Of a stretch of 64,000 nucleotides of DNA, positions 12,301 through 25,290 are shown in pieces. The DNA is from Asterella californica. Its lineage: Eukaryota > Streptophyta > Marchantiopsida > Marchantiales > Aytoniaceae. The notes below the pieces were generated by a model. The model was not told the DNA's origin and made no database searches. It saw only the letters and a list, made by a program, of their open reading frames with translations. The stretch spans positions 10,478,001-10,542,000 of the forward strand of contig JAYKYS010000009.1 in assembly GCA_036924285.1 (NCBI GenBank), given 5' to 3'. Each line of letters opens with the position of its first letter. The stretch's first letter is position 1. The translations under genes and the position numbers were made by a program.

Positions 12301-15300
12301 GTATAGGTGATCCCTGCTTCAGTAAGTTCAGATTGCGTTACAGTGGATTGCCTCGTGAAGGTCTTAAAGCACGCCATTTGTGCGCGCAGCATCTCAAAAT
12401 TTATATAAATTTGTGGCAGGCAGGAAGCAATGAAAGGTTAGTGAAGGCCATTCTGTACGAAGCGCAGAGGGGATTTGTGAATGTTACAGGAAAAAGCAAA
12501 CGGTGTGTGCTCTCACACGTCTCGTAGTAATTTCTGTGGTAATTGAGTAGCATGGTTTCACAGAGACACCTACGATGCCTTGCTCTGTGTCTGGTTGAAG
12601 ATGCGTGTTTCGTCACAGTATGTTGTGCATATTTCGGGACTTCTTTGCCTCACCAAATTTTTCCCTTTTGAATGATCTTATCTTGCATTTAGATTAGCCT
12701 CATTTGTCTACGTAGAGTCAGTTCGTCTTCTCACCGTCTGCTGCATTCTCATCCTGCTTGCATACCTCGAATCCTCGGCTCCTCTACTGTGCAGGCCTGG
12801 AGAGAAAATAATGTACATCCTATGTTCATAATGCCTCAGGTTCGGCGACTTCTTGTACGAACAGGTTACCTTCCTAGCAGATCTTGACCAAGTCAGTTTC
12901 AGCTCCGAAGATCGTGATGCTTTTCTGCAGCTGTCCCGCGATTCCAGGCTTTATGATCAAATGGAGGAAGACGATCGGATTAGTCTTTTGAATCGGGTAT
13001 ACGTCTGGGACTTTCTCCTTTTCTTCTCTGGGGACTTGAACTTTATCTCGCACCGTGCAAGTCGTAGTCAAGAGTAAGCAAGTAAATATCCTGCAGTGGG
13101 AAGAAGCGGATTCTGAGCTTCTAAGGGCCTAACACATGCAACCACAATCCCCTCCAATGATGTTAGAGAGAATACAGCTAGAACGGTTGCTGAGTTCTCC
13201 TCTTAATTAATCGACCTCTTTCAGTGTCTTGATTTATGTTTCATTACCACTTTATCCTCAATAGGTTGTCAGGAGTCTCGGGTTTGAGAATCTTCAAGAT
13301 CTGCTTGACCATGATAGTGCATCAAGTGAAGCCAGTCAAGGTCTTCTGAACGACAAGAGAGACGCAAACATGTTGGTTGATAGTTCGTATACCACCGATA
13401 CGGGAAGAGAGGAAGTTGAGACAGGGATGAAGCAGTTGACTGAAGAGAAAACAAGTCGAACTATACTGCCTCTCAATCCTATGCATCCAGCGATTATGTT
13501 TGGGAGCAGTCCGCGTATAGAACTATTCAGCGTAGGAGGAGAATCTACTTCCATGACGGGTTCACAGGTGGTTAAGGTCAAGAGTGAAGCATCCGGGACC
13601 AGTTCTGTTCCAGCGAAGACAAGGAAGGTTGCCTCTGTCAAGAAAGTAAAGAGGAATGTTTCTCGAGTAGCTGTTGGTGGTAAAGTAGCGTCAGAATCAA
13701 AGGTGGAGCAAACAGTCTCCACTTTAAAGATTGATGGGAAGAATGTTACAGTTTCTAAGCGTTTGAGCCTAAAAGACAACTGGGGTATGGACATGCCTAT
13801 GAGCTCGATGAAATGCTTGTCGACGTACTTGCGGTCGCGTCTAGAGGAAAACGGTTTCATAACTGTAACTATCTCAACTTGCCTTTCTCGTTGTTGTCGT
13901 TTTACTTTCCACTGAGCGTTTCCTGTTTGCGAGTTAGGAAGTTAGTATATGTTTGAGCCTTGCAATCTGCGTGCTTCAGAAGGAGCATGGATGGAACCAG
14001 TATTGAAGAAAAGCATCTCGAATCCGTGGTTGGCCACTGATATCCGAGTTCTCCAGAAATTACACGTCATGCGAGTTGTGTAGTAGTAAGTAATTGTTTT
14101 GTGTCTAGATTCATTAGTGAATCATCTCAGGAGCGTTCATGATTGGTTTTGGGTTTTGTGAACAGATGCGAATGTTGTTGCAACACTACCCACGAATGTA
14201 CCGTAACTTCCAGGCGGCTGGACAGAGAGTGGAGGATGGGCAACATCTAAGTTTTGTAGGAACTATAGTGCAATCAAAGTGAGTTTATGACGTATTCTCT
14301 TCCTTGGTTCTCTCTTACATTCAGAATGTTTTGTCTCAGTTAGTGCTCTGAAAGTCTGGAGCTTTGTGGCATGTAGCCATATAATTTTTAGCATTCAGAA
14401 CCAGATAGAAATATAGAAATCGATGGATATACTGGCTCGGCGAAGCGCTCCGGCGCTTCTTCTCCGTTTTGGTTGATGTGGAAATGACATCGTCCTGTTT
14501 GAACTGCAGAGGGTTGCCACGGGGCCCTAGTCTAGGAATGACAGAAGTGATCATTAGAAGTGAAGTAGAACCGACCATTACGGTGGACCCAGTGAATGCT
14601 GATGGCGCATCGAATGATGGTAGACCAGGGCAGATAGTGTTTTTACATTTGAAAAAGTTCTACAGAGGTTCGAGATATGCGAGCACGTGGTTCCTCAATG
14701 CGATGGCAAACAAGTATCCCGTATCTTCACATGTAACTGTATGCGGCAAGGTTAGCACCTGTCTTGTTCTCATGTCCTCGCGCTTCCCGCATAACCTGCG
14801 GATCTATAACTTGTATAAACTTGACCTTTGAGTTTGTGCCATCGTTCGGTCGTATGGCGGCCGTAGAGTCGAATGGTTCCAAAATGGTCACTCTTTAGCT
14901 CGGATGGTGGTGTGGGGTCTAATAAGCGGGTAAAGGCGTTTCTGGGGTTAAAACCCTGGGCTCACTTGGCTCTAATGGTTAAGCGTTGCTCACCTTAACC
15001 GGCAGTACGTCAAGACCTATCTGTTGCATCTTGTACCTTGGGATTGGCCGATCACTGTCTTTGTTTTACTATTCTTCAAACGCCATTCAAAGCTCCTGGT
15101 GTCGAATTCTTATTCCATGCCTAAGTTCGCTTGAGGGGGGTTTTGACAGCAAAGCATTTTCGCAGGTGAAAGCAATGCACCAGCCTGATCATTTTGAGAT
15201 TCGAGAGTACAACCTCGAGCTTTGGGATGAGGATAAGGATACCTCTGCAAGTGCATTGAGCGTACCAGAAACTACGCTAGGTGGAAAACCGTACCCTGTA

Positions 15301-18300
15301 TATTCTGCGAAAGGTGGCCTCCAGTCGAAAACGATTGAGTTTTGCATTCAAAGGTACTGCCCTTTCCCAAATTGATGATATTCTTCCGCAGGTTTTTCAA
15401 GCTTTTACGTTCCTCATTAAGCTAAGTTTGGCAGTTTGGTTAAATTAGTGGAGGTTTCACTTTTTTCAGCCATTCTACCACTTCTATACTTACTGTTCTG
15501 CTTGAACATGACAGAGTTTTGCCGATTATCCCTTCACAACTTGATCCACTTCCAGAAGAATTTCGCAGGAAGTGGGAACTTCAGGATCTGCGGCAGGTGA
15601 ACCGTTGCATGACGTTATTTACTGTTTTGTCGTGAGTAAAGCCCCAAGCTGCATAATAAGTCTCATGTTGGCTGACACGAAAGTTCAATTCACAGGCTTA
15701 CGTTGGGATTCATTCTCCAGAAGACTCAACAGACGCCGAAGTGGCCCGTCGTAGGCTTGTCTTTGATGAATTTTTCTATCTACAGGTGAGATGTCCTGTT
15801 TGATCTTTTCTTCGAAGTCTCTGTTCCCCTACATACTGCAAGTATGCAGACTGAGTTTGTTGCTCTTCGGTGATCAGAAGTAAAATTTGGTGTGTGAAGT
15901 ACATGCGGTTGTGGTCTTGATGTTCTGAAAACAGATTGACGGTTGTCATGCTTTGCTTTCGTCCTTTCTCTTTGGTACATGAGAGCGCTGATGTAAACAC
16001 ATCCTGCAGCTCGGAATGCTTCTGCCCAGGCAAGAACTGGCTGGAAAATATCTTGCAGCTGCTGGTATTGGTGACCCGGCCTTGGTGTCCAAGTGTGGAG
16101 TTCTCAGCATGGAGAACTGGTCACCTTTGACACTGAAGCTCGTCAAGTCACTTCCATACACGTTGACTCAGTCCCAAATAAGAGCAGCGGGTGAAATTAT
16201 GTGGGACTTACAGAGACCTGTTCCTATGAGCCGACTTTTGCAGGTAACGTTGCTATAAGACTTGTATTGAACCTCCTTTGGGGACCAGAATGCGTTTCTT
16301 TCTAGGTTTCGGTGAAAGCATGTCATCCAACTCCTCAGAATGGCTTCCCATGTGTGGCAGGGTGATGTTGGATGTGGCAAAACAGTGGTAGCTTTTCTTG
16401 CCCTTCTGGAAGTTGTCGATGCGGGCTACCAGGTTCTCCTCTTCTACTTTTCATTCTCCTTAATGTTAGCGTCAGAATCTTGGTAATCCGTTGAGATGGC
16501 TGTGGTCTGAAAAGGTTTATGTAAAATCCCAGAAAGAAATGACGTGACGGGCTATACAGACTACTATTATTTTGAAGCTCGTCTGTTTCGAATAATCAAG
16601 TGTGTAGATCAAGTGTGTAGGCTGTCTTTAAAAGAGAAGCATAATTGTTTGTGCTTTATATAGGTGCTTGTATTATTGCAAAGGGAAGTGTGTATACTCT
16701 GCGTGTAATTTGTGTTAGTTAGGTATTTGAGTGCACACCTGCTCCTCATTACCTACAGCTGTGTGAGTGGCCCTTGTGCAAAGTTAATTGTTATCGTATT
16801 TCTGGGTTGTTTACCTATACTCGCTTGTTTGCTCTCCACCTTTTTAACCAATTTTTATGAACAGATCTTCACTTCTCCTTCTTTCTCCCCAGTTCCTAAA
16901 ACTCTCTGTATAATTCGCTCCTGGTGGTTTTTCTGGTTTCTACTTTGCGAGTTACATCGAGTGTCTTAAGCATTGAGCTTGCACCGGAACTGAATAGAAA
17001 CTCCTGGACCGACGAGGCCCTGCTGAGTTGGAAAAGTCCTAAGTTAGGATTGATCACTTTTCTTACTCATCTATAGCCTAACGCCCTCTGCAGGGTGCTG
17101 CAGAAGTCAGAGACCTGGTTGAGGTGCATGCAGTGGGAAGTGTATCCTTCTTTAGAGAGTTCCCTCTAACTTTCTTCATGCTTGACCACCTGCCTGCTGG
17201 ATTGCTTGTTAGATTACTTCCAGGTGCTTACTGATTGCTTCTTCAAATGATGCATACTGCCTCATTCTTGTAGTTCTTGTCTTCCCTTGATAACTTGCTC
17301 TTCATGCACATTACACATTGTTCTTCTTGTTGTACATTAGAATCGTCATACACCTAGATCTGCCTGTATTGTACCTGCCATCTCTTCTGCACATCCATAT
17401 ATGGGGGAACCATCTCCGGAAATGTGCTTTGTCCTACTCATTCCCATCGGTCCTGAATATTCGCTAACTGCTCGATTCACGTTAGCGTACATCTACGCCC
17501 CTCTTTGTTACTTACTTTGTACGTTTCTGGGATATTTAGGGGTTACCTAAGTGTGTGGGCGAAGATACTGTTTCTCCGAAACTACTTTTCCCATGTACCA
17601 AGGTATAGTCATGGACCAACGTATATGATATGCTCCTGGTGTTCTTTTAGACCTCATTTCTTTTCTGCAATAGAAACCGCATACGCATGGGTTCGTATTC
17701 ACTGCATATTGTAAATGTCTTCTATATTGCACTTCCACACCAGGGAGTTCCATCTCCGGCAACGTGCTTCGTGCTGTACATTACCGGTGGTACGCCCCTG
17801 GTTACAGACATTCTCTAACTTGATGTTTAACTTGATGGACGGGCAAATACATGCTATTCTCTTACTACCTCTGTCTGTCTTCACAATTATTCACTTGCTA
17901 AATCCGTGCTCCTCAACTCATTCTCTCCTGCGCTGGATTCTATGGTTATCTGTATCTATGTTCTGCCTGGATAGCCTTCGATTCTTTCAACATTGCAGTA
18001 TACAAATCTAGTTTGTCTCCATTTCTGCATTGGGGTTTGCATTAGCCTTTTCACTTGAAGCGATTAGATTGTATCAACATACTGCGTTTGTTCTCTTGTC
18101 ATTGTTCTCTCGCAATCGACTTCATACCAAGGGGAACCTTTTCTGGAAATGTGCTTCGCACTACACATTGCCATCGGCACACCGTCCGGTTATAAAATAA
18201 ATCGCTAACTCCAGTCGGCGTTGTTAGCACATCCGGCCCCTAATTGCTTCTCATTATGTACTTGGCTGGGCTAATTGCGTGATACCCCTATACTAGAGAG

Positions 18301-20571
18301 TGGTCCTTGAGAATATCTGCCATTCTCGACATATGAAGATAACTTGATGTTTAAAGTTAGCGCACATTCACACCCCTCTTTGCCACTGACTATGTACTTC
18401 GTGGGTTCTCTGGGTTTTGGCGGTAACCTTAAGCGTGTGAGCGTAGTCCTGATACGTACTGCTACACTCATGTGGCAACATATATAGGTGTTGTATATCG
18501 CTTTATCTGCTGAATTCTTCTCTATTTACGTTATAAACATTGCAGGGCGCGTTGATGGCCCCGACAGAATTTTTGGCAGTGCAGCACTATCAAAGAATAA
18601 CATCCTGGTTGGAGAAACTGGAAGAAAGTGAAAGACCACGTGTAGCATTACTTACAGGGTCCACCCCCGTAAGCAGAGCTCGGGTGATAAGAAGTGTAAG
18701 TGGTGCAAGCTATTTTTCACGTTTTAGTTTATACTCGTAACTCTTTCACATCTAGTATCTAGTATTCGGGCATGGGGCCAAACTTGTCTGTATACTAAGC
18801 ACACTAGAAAACTGTTTGTCCTGTACTCTGAAAATCTGTGGGTACCTGTTTTGATGTGAATGCGAGCATGGGGTTCACACGTGGTCTGCTTAAACAGGGA
18901 TTCGAGACTGGTGAAATTAATTTAGCTGTTGGCACTCACAGCTTGATTGCTGATAGTGTCAAGTTTTCGGCGTTAAGGCTTGGAGTTATAGATGAACAAC
19001 ACCGATTTGGGGTTGCCCAACGTGGACGCCTTAACAACAAGGTGCACATACACACTCACTCACTCTCTGAATGCATACTGGTTGGTATATGCTCGGGCAA
19101 TCGGTCTTCAGTCTGGATGAACAATGGTCGTGGTTCAAGTCATTAAAGTCGAGAGCATGTGCAGGTACGCGATGGTCTTCAACTGCCAGATAGTACCGAA
19201 GGGGACGTCAGATCGGCATTGCCTCCTCATGTTCTGGCAATGTCTGCCACTCCAATACCTAGAACATTGGCTTTAGCCTTGCATGGAGATATGGCCTTGA
19301 GTCAGGTAGGTTTATTAGGCAGGTCCATCTTGCTTCTACTGATCTTCAGTCCAAAACCTTCATGTATGATATTGACTTGATATTTAATCTCACTCCATCT
19401 CCATTCTTTCCCACGTGATTGGTGAGCTGGCAGATAATTGGCTTGAACAACGAGGGGGAGAACCGCGCGTGCTAATTGTCAGCCTGTAGGCTCCAGTAAT
19501 CCTCCTAGCTCGCAACCTGAGGACATCCTATGGTTTTGCAGATAACAGAGCTACCCCCTGGTCGCCCGGAGACCGCAACATACGCAATTCTTGGAGACAG
19601 AAAGGGACGCCTAGAGGTTTACCAGGTAATGAGGTCACAGGAATTGTTGAGCTTTGTTTGAGACGTTTATACTGTGTCCGTCACTGATGGAGGAATCTGA
19701 ACAGTCGTTAGCGGCTTTGATGCTTCCTGCGAGTTCGCTCCAAACTTCCAGTTTGTTGTACCCTCGGTGATCGTAGAGTTTTAACATCTATACATCTACC
19801 TTTTATCGATCTCAGAAAGTTCGTGAAGAGCTTGAAAATGGAGGACAAGTTTTCGTTGTCTATCCTGTTATTGAAGAGTCGGAAGAGCTACCAGATGTCC
19901 GAGCTGCAGAGAGTGAGTTCAAAAACCTTGAACTAGAGTTCGAAGATTACAAGTGTGGGCTAGTTCATGGTCGTATGCGTACCCATGAAAAAGATGAGTC
20001 AATGGAACGATTCAAGGCAGGGGAAACAAAGGTTTTGGTTTCAACGACTGTGATTGAGGTTGGAATTGATATACCCGAAGCATCCATGATCGTTATAGAA
20101 CATGCTGAAAGATATGGCATGGCTCAGCTGCATCAGTTGAGAGGACGTGTTGGACGAGGTACCAGAGATTCTTCGTGCATTTTGCTCGCATCAAGACAAT
20201 CATCACTTGCAAGGCTGAAGATGCTGGAAACATCGAGGGATGGATTCTATCTTGCTGAGATGGATTTGAAGCTGAGAGGGCCAGGCGATTTGCTAGGGAA
20301 ACAACAGTCAGGGTATCTTCCTGAGTTTCACATCGCACGGTTGGAGAAGGATGGAGAGATTCTAGAGAAGGCTCGAATCGCCGCAGAGGTAAAATCTGGA
20401 CCATGTCTTCGTTATCGTTATACCGAGTCTGGCTCATGCTACATCTGCATCGATAACTGACGTGTCAAACTTGTCATGCAGGAACTCCTGCAGTTTCACC
20501 ATAATCTAGAAGGTTTGCCTAGGATCAGGCAGGAGCTCAGTATGCGCAGGCCTCCAAGTGCGTTGTCCTAG
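9339..20571 (+). CDS. RECG1: ATP-dependent DNA helicase RecG, plant organellar type
   Basis: RecG reverses stalled forks and unwinds recombination intermediates; the plant enzyme guards mitochondrial and plastid genomes. Exons: 9339-9509, 9649-9728, 12840-12996, 13265-13864, 14166-14278, 14510-14750, 15166-15353, 15515-15596, 15696-15785, 16010-16243, 16361-16432, 18546-18695, 18898-19041, 19165-19305, 19542-19625, 19816-20388, 20482-20571. Phases agree throughout and give about 1,069 residues, slightly longer than flowering-plant RecG. The wedge/OB region lies near residues 325-500. Walker A GDVGCGKT is at about 653-660, then APTE, the DEQH box at about 758-761, and SATPIPRT. Domain 2 carries VHGRM, TTVIEVGIDIP and QLRGRVGRG, then the RecG C-terminal signature EMDLKLRGPGDLLGKQQSG. 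The helicase half (exon 5 onward) is certain. The first three exons are inferred from phase and open frames. The N-terminus does not look like a transit peptide, although an in-frame TAG at 9330-9332 precedes the ATG. Confidence 0.92.
9729..12839 (+). other. RecG intron 2 (about 3.1 kb) with a hairpin and a small duplication
   Basis: This intron holds a perfect inverted repeat, CGTATAGAATTGTTG then CAACAATTCTATACG, with a 7-base loop around 9799-9835. It also holds a 22-base exact direct repeat beginning ATACGAGCAGGG at about 9831 and 10260. A well-bordered open segment at 11764-11879 has the wrong phase to be a coding exon here. Confidence 0.5.
16433..18545 (+). repeat. RecG intron 11 (about 2.1 kb) made of diverged internal repeats
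   Basis: A motif like GGGGAACCATCTCCGGAAAT plus GTGCTTCG recurs at about 17404, 17744 and 18129. A second block, CGTTAGCGTACATCTACGCC followed by a CCCTCTTTG stretch, at about 17480 recurs diverged at about 18356. The intron separates the Walker A exon from the exon encoding APTE. Confidence 0.6.
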
Positions 20572-22660
20572 AGTTGAGAATTTTCTTTTCTGGCAACACT
20601 TGTATTACACCTGTATCTCATTCATGAAAATGCTTTTACACCGGTGATATATGTATTCATCTGAGTTGGACCGGACATAAATGGAACTCGTTCTGTTCGC
20701 GATGGATGTGTTTTCTATCCCACGAGATATATAATCTCTTGTGAGATGTATTTCACCCATAACCAAGATGACAGACTCCTGCCCCGGAGTTCATACGTGT
20801 AAAATGCAGACAATACGTTGTACAAACCCGTCCAGTGTGGATATTTTGATAACACTGGAGGTTATTTACAGTTAGTCGACGTAATGTTGGAAAACACTCT
20901 TTTACGTGCGCTGTCAGTGCTTATTGAGTAAAATTGGCCACTAAAAATTGCATTCACCCAATGGGCGAGGAGTGCTGTGAGTTCCTGTTCTTCTGCTCAC
21001 TTTCTCCTAAGTACGGAACTAATACATTTCGCCTGCTCGGGTTTAGTAGAAAGTGACAAAAGTCGAAATAGATGGGAGTGAAGTATCTACTTAAAGACTA
21101 GATCTATGTAAAGCTCCCTTTGTGTTGCAGAGTCTTCTGTGAGTCATTTTAAATTCTTACTTTTGAGAGATCTGTTCCTGTTTTTGTTATTTTTTATATG
21201 TTTTGAGGCCACTTTTCGCTGTGGAGCTTTCTGCAGCTATTTCACAGTATGAGTCTCTCGGCAGGAGGATTCGACCGCCCGTCGCCCAGGCTACAGGCGG
21301 ATGGCCGAGAGAGAGAAATCCGAGAAATCTTATGAGAAATCCGTTCTTCATCGATGCTGTTCCCAGATACTGGTATCACTTTAGCATAGTTATACGTGGA
21401 TTGTGAAAGACGGAAAGGGATATTTTGTCGTGTTTCAGACGGTTAAAGAAGAGAGAGAGGTTCGCTGTGAAACCCGGAAAGACGGGGAGGGAAGAGTGAG
21501 TTAGGGTCGCCCCGCACCTCACCCTTAGGGCGCTGTCAGACCTCGCCGCCATTTAGGGCCACGTGGAATTGGCAAAACCATAAACCTCCACATAACACAA
21601 TCGTTTCTTAACGCATGTTACGGAAGCATTTTCTGGCTGTCCAGAGGAGTGCGAATTTAGTAGAGTTTCCAACAGATCACGCATGCACATTAGTGTGAGA
21701 GAATGCGCGGGAGAGTGGGAAATGCGACCGGGAGACGCAGGGAAGGCTTGTTTGTGTTTTCCATGGCGCGCTATCGACCGATATGTGTACATGTATGAAT
21801 TATAAACTTGTGTCATTGTGGAAACATTGTGCACTTCACAGTTTGGCCCCAACTCGGTTCTCGTTTCTCAGTTTGTGCTCGTCTTCTCGTCTTTCCTGGT
21901 TGCCCACTCAGAACGCTGAGTTCGTCACACATTCTCTAGGTTTCGCTTGCGTTTTGATTGCTGGCGGTTTGGGTCGATTGTGAAGGTTTGGAGTCAGTTT
22001 CTTCCCAACTCGGTTGGGACTATTTCCCCCCAACTCGGTTCTCGTTTCTCAGTTTGTGCTCGTCTTCTCGTCTTTCCTGGTTGCCCACTCAGAACGCTGA
22101 GTTCGTCACACATTCTCTAGGTTTCGCTTGCGTTTTGATTGCTGGCGGTTTGGGTCGATTGTGAAGGTTTGGAGTCAGTTTCTTCCTCGCTGCAGCGGAG
22201 AGTGTGCAAACCTGCACAGCACTTTACTTCTTGGCATCGCTGTGGACCAGAGTCTTGGCCTTGCTGCGGACTTCCCTTTCGGTCTCATTACGGACGATGC
22301 TTCTGCCTTTCTTTTGTCATCTCCGGGGACGATTCTTCTTGTCCGTGCTGTTGACTTTCATTTTGACATCGCTGCCGATGATTCTTCTTGGCTTTGGTGC
22401 GGATTGAGTTTTTTGGCCTCGCTGTGGTCCGTTATTTGTCTCAAATTCGTTTTTTGCATCCTCAGCTCGGACAACTTACTTTCACAAGTCGATGAGCTCT
22501 CGACACTAGTGTATGTTTATTGTGATTTCCATCCATTATTGCGGTCTCTTTCCTGACAATGATGAGCACGATTTGTTTCTTGACTCTTTTTGAATTCTAT
22601 GAAAGGAACTCTATCATAGCGAATAAAGCCAGTCTTTCATTGCTGTGGCTAACTATCTGA
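20572..22660. other. Intergenic region downstream of RecG
   Basis: No gene is recognised. It contains the recent duplication at 21847-22187. The open frames at 22128-22556 are leucine- and serine-rich without recognisable domains and probably reflect pyrimidine-rich leader-like DNA. Confidence 0.45.
21847..22187. repeat. Near-perfect direct duplication, about 160 bp, offset 181 bp
   Basis: Copies at 21847-22006 and 22028-22187 appear identical by eye, beginning CCCCAACTCGGTTCTCG and ending GAGTCAGTTTCTTCC. The 21-base spacer between them contains another partial CAACTCGGTT. The near identity points to a recent event or an assembly artefact. Confidence 0.85.
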
Positions 22661-22817
22661 AAAGTGGAAGGTACCGGTGGAGAAGCCCAAGTTGTGCTCT
22701 TTACATGGTGGGATTCTCGTCATCGTGTCGTCAGCCTCATAGCTGCTTGCTTGTTCATTTGTTCGGTAGTGATCGTTATTTTTTTGCTCTTGTTCTGGTG
22801 CTTGCTCTCATATAGAG

Positions 22818-23188
22818 TCTCGAAAGGGGAAGATGGAAAGGCAGTCTCATTCTTTCAACCTGTTCCAAGACGAATCTCACTTGGATGCGGAATCGCAGTT
22901 GGAATCTGGTCGCATTTATAGTTCTCAACCTGCTGTGTCAATCCCACAGTTCAACTGATGAAATATATTCCACCGACCGAAGCTTTGATTCAACAATCTT
23001 TTCAGCACTCGCCCGTCCACAATGTGAGGGCGAGTGTAGTACTGGAGGAGCCACATGTTCGAAGGAGGCGTTCTAGCTCGGTATCGAGCAGAGGTCCTGC
23101 TTCTCTGCCTCCCTTCTCCAACCACGCACCAAACACGACACCATCCGACAGCAATCACCCTCAAGGCAATACTAGTTCTCGTAGTTGA
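22818..23188 (+). other. Possible short or broken gene of unknown function
   Basis: An AG at about 22814 precedes an open frame reading about 45 residues, rich in Ser, Gln, Glu and Asp (for example QDESHLDAESQLESGR), that stops near 22957. A second frame starting at ATG 22958 gives 76 residues ending in a basic-serine segment (RRRRSSSVSSR) and a Pro/Asn/Ser tail. The two need a frame change or a splice I cannot place. A hydrophobic stretch encoded just upstream, near 22730-22810, lacks an ATG. I do not recognise the protein. It could be the 5' remnant of a gene cut off by the repeat-rich DNA that follows, or chance. Confidence 0.25.
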
Positions 23189-24782
23189 ATCACTTGGAAA
23201 CCTTGGATGGTGACTATTATATTACTTAGAGAAGGCAGAGAGCGAAGCGCAAGGTCTGTATCTGTATGGAGGAAACGGAGTGAAAGCTGTATATCTTTAG
23301 GTCAAGAAAAAGTGGGAGAACACGTTGAGTGATTATAAGAAAATGAAGGGCTGAAATATTCTAGATCATTTGATGACCAAGGTCGAAGACTGTAACCCTC
23401 AGCATTCTTCACCGTTTGTAGATAACTCGGAGATTCCTAAAATTATTCCTACCAGCAAGCAAATAGGAGGTGAAGCGAGAATAGCCATTCACATGGGGGC
23501 TCGCTGGGCGACGGCTGATTGGTGATGTTACAAGGCAATCACAAACAGGTCGGCAATATAATATTATATATGGCTTTCGTGAATGCAAAGTACGTTGAGA
23601 GGTTCCCAAGACGGCTTAGAGTAAGTAGATATTTTGGAAAGGCGATCCGAATGAACAAGTGTTCATATCAATGAAGGTAAAACAAGAACTGAAACACATT
23701 TCTCTTTATATATCAATAGTAAGTGAATCATTTTCAGCAAATAAGATCAGAAAAGCTTATTTTACATTTCTAACTTATCAAGATAGACTTATGTGAGATT
23801 ATGTTTCTATGGTTTATGAGAAATATAGCATTAGAAGAAATAATAATATTTATGAACAATTCAATCTACAACAGAATAAGACTTTGTTGAGTGGTGGAAC
23901 ATATTGATGGTTGAGTTTGGTCTTCAACAACCTCAAGTTAGTCGATCAAAAGATTTCTAGGTGATACCAAGATAATTTCACCTAGAAAGAATATGAGATC
24001 ATCGAGGTCTCTGACGGTCTCACAAAGTGTACTCCAATTCATACTGAGAACTGGGAGCTCTCGATCAGAGTTCATAGATGTACACAAACAAATTAGGAAG
24101 AAGTACGAGATGGAGAAAAGCTGAGATAACTGCTTAAGCCAAAGCTTGCCAGATTCGGCAAAAGAATAGCCAAAGGTCTCATTCTATCGTGACCACTACA
24201 TAATATACATCCCTCGTGGACATAAACAGTGAAATCAGTGACTTCATGTTGGAATAAGTTTCACTAATAACATACGAGTACATATGACATAACATCACAT
24301 TACAGAATTTGAGAAGGTTATTTACGTGGCTGAGGTGAACTACCACAGACTTGAATTGCCGAGGAAGTGGTTCTTGATTCCATCACTCATGCTAATAACG
24401 ACATGTGAGCGTTGCTCTAGGAGACACCTGGAGAAAATCAAAGGCAGCCCAAAAGGATAGTTAGAAAGCAGTGATGTGTACACTATATTACAATTTAAAA
24501 CTCTTTCAAATCATACGCTGTTGTGTCGTGGACTGACTATGACATAAAACAAAGGTCTTGAGAAAAACATTTTTCCAAACTTGCTGCTGTCACAGTCATT
24601 TTTCCAACAGCAGTACTGGATAGATCTCATCGAGGAGATCAAAACTGGTGTGTAAATCATTGTAAACGAAACAAAGACAAAAAAGTTACAGTGATGTTAA
24701 CATTTACGACTTTTGGATTGACAAGTTGTTATTTACGAAAGACCACTTGCGAATAGGACAAATGACAACTGCTGTTATTTAC

Positions 24783-25290
24783 AAGGCGTCCTAGAATGGA
24801 GCGAACCCGAGTGAGGTGACCAGACGTCATAGGTTAGAGCGGCGTGGAGGTGAAGCAACAAATGATCAGACGTCTCAAGACATAGCGACTCGAGGTGAAG
24901 TGACCGAGTGTCTCAGGTGAAGCGACAAGCAACCCAGCACTCCAAGGTGGAGCGATCCTAGCACGAAACGATTGGCATTTCAAGTTGAACGACTTGGGAG
25001 TGAAGTGACAAACGATCATGCGTCCGAGGACCGAGCGACCTAAGGATGAAGTGACGAGCGTCTTAGTTGAAGCGACAAGCGATCGAGCAATCCAAGGCGG
25101 AGCGACTTGAGATGAAACGATGGACGTCTCAGGTGGAGCGACCTAAGGATAGAGCGATCCAAGATAGAGTGATGTGAGGGTGAAGCGACTAGCAACCTCA
25201 AGGTGGAGCGAAAGGAGTATGATATGTAACAACTTATTGTTATTTATTGAGAGCTCCAAAGTGGAGCGACTTGGGTGGAGTGATCCAAGG
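24783..25290. repeat. Degenerate minisatellite based on GGTGRAGCGAC
   Basis: Variants such as AGGTGAAGCGAC, AAGGTGGAGCGAY and GATGAAGTGAC recur every 15-40 bases for about 500 bases. They are interspersed with CGTCTCAGG and CAAGCGATC-type words. The spacing is irregular, so this is an old, drifting array. There is no CRISPR-like regular spacing. Confidence 0.6.

Noticed and set aside
14960..15000. tRNA-like A box (GGCTCTAATGG) in RecG intron 6
   Set aside because: No matching B box or cloverleaf lies at the right distance.
22128..22556. 142-codon open frame rich in Leu and Ser
   Set aside because: It starts inside the duplicated segment and has no recognisable domain; it looks like pyrimidine-rich non-coding DNA.
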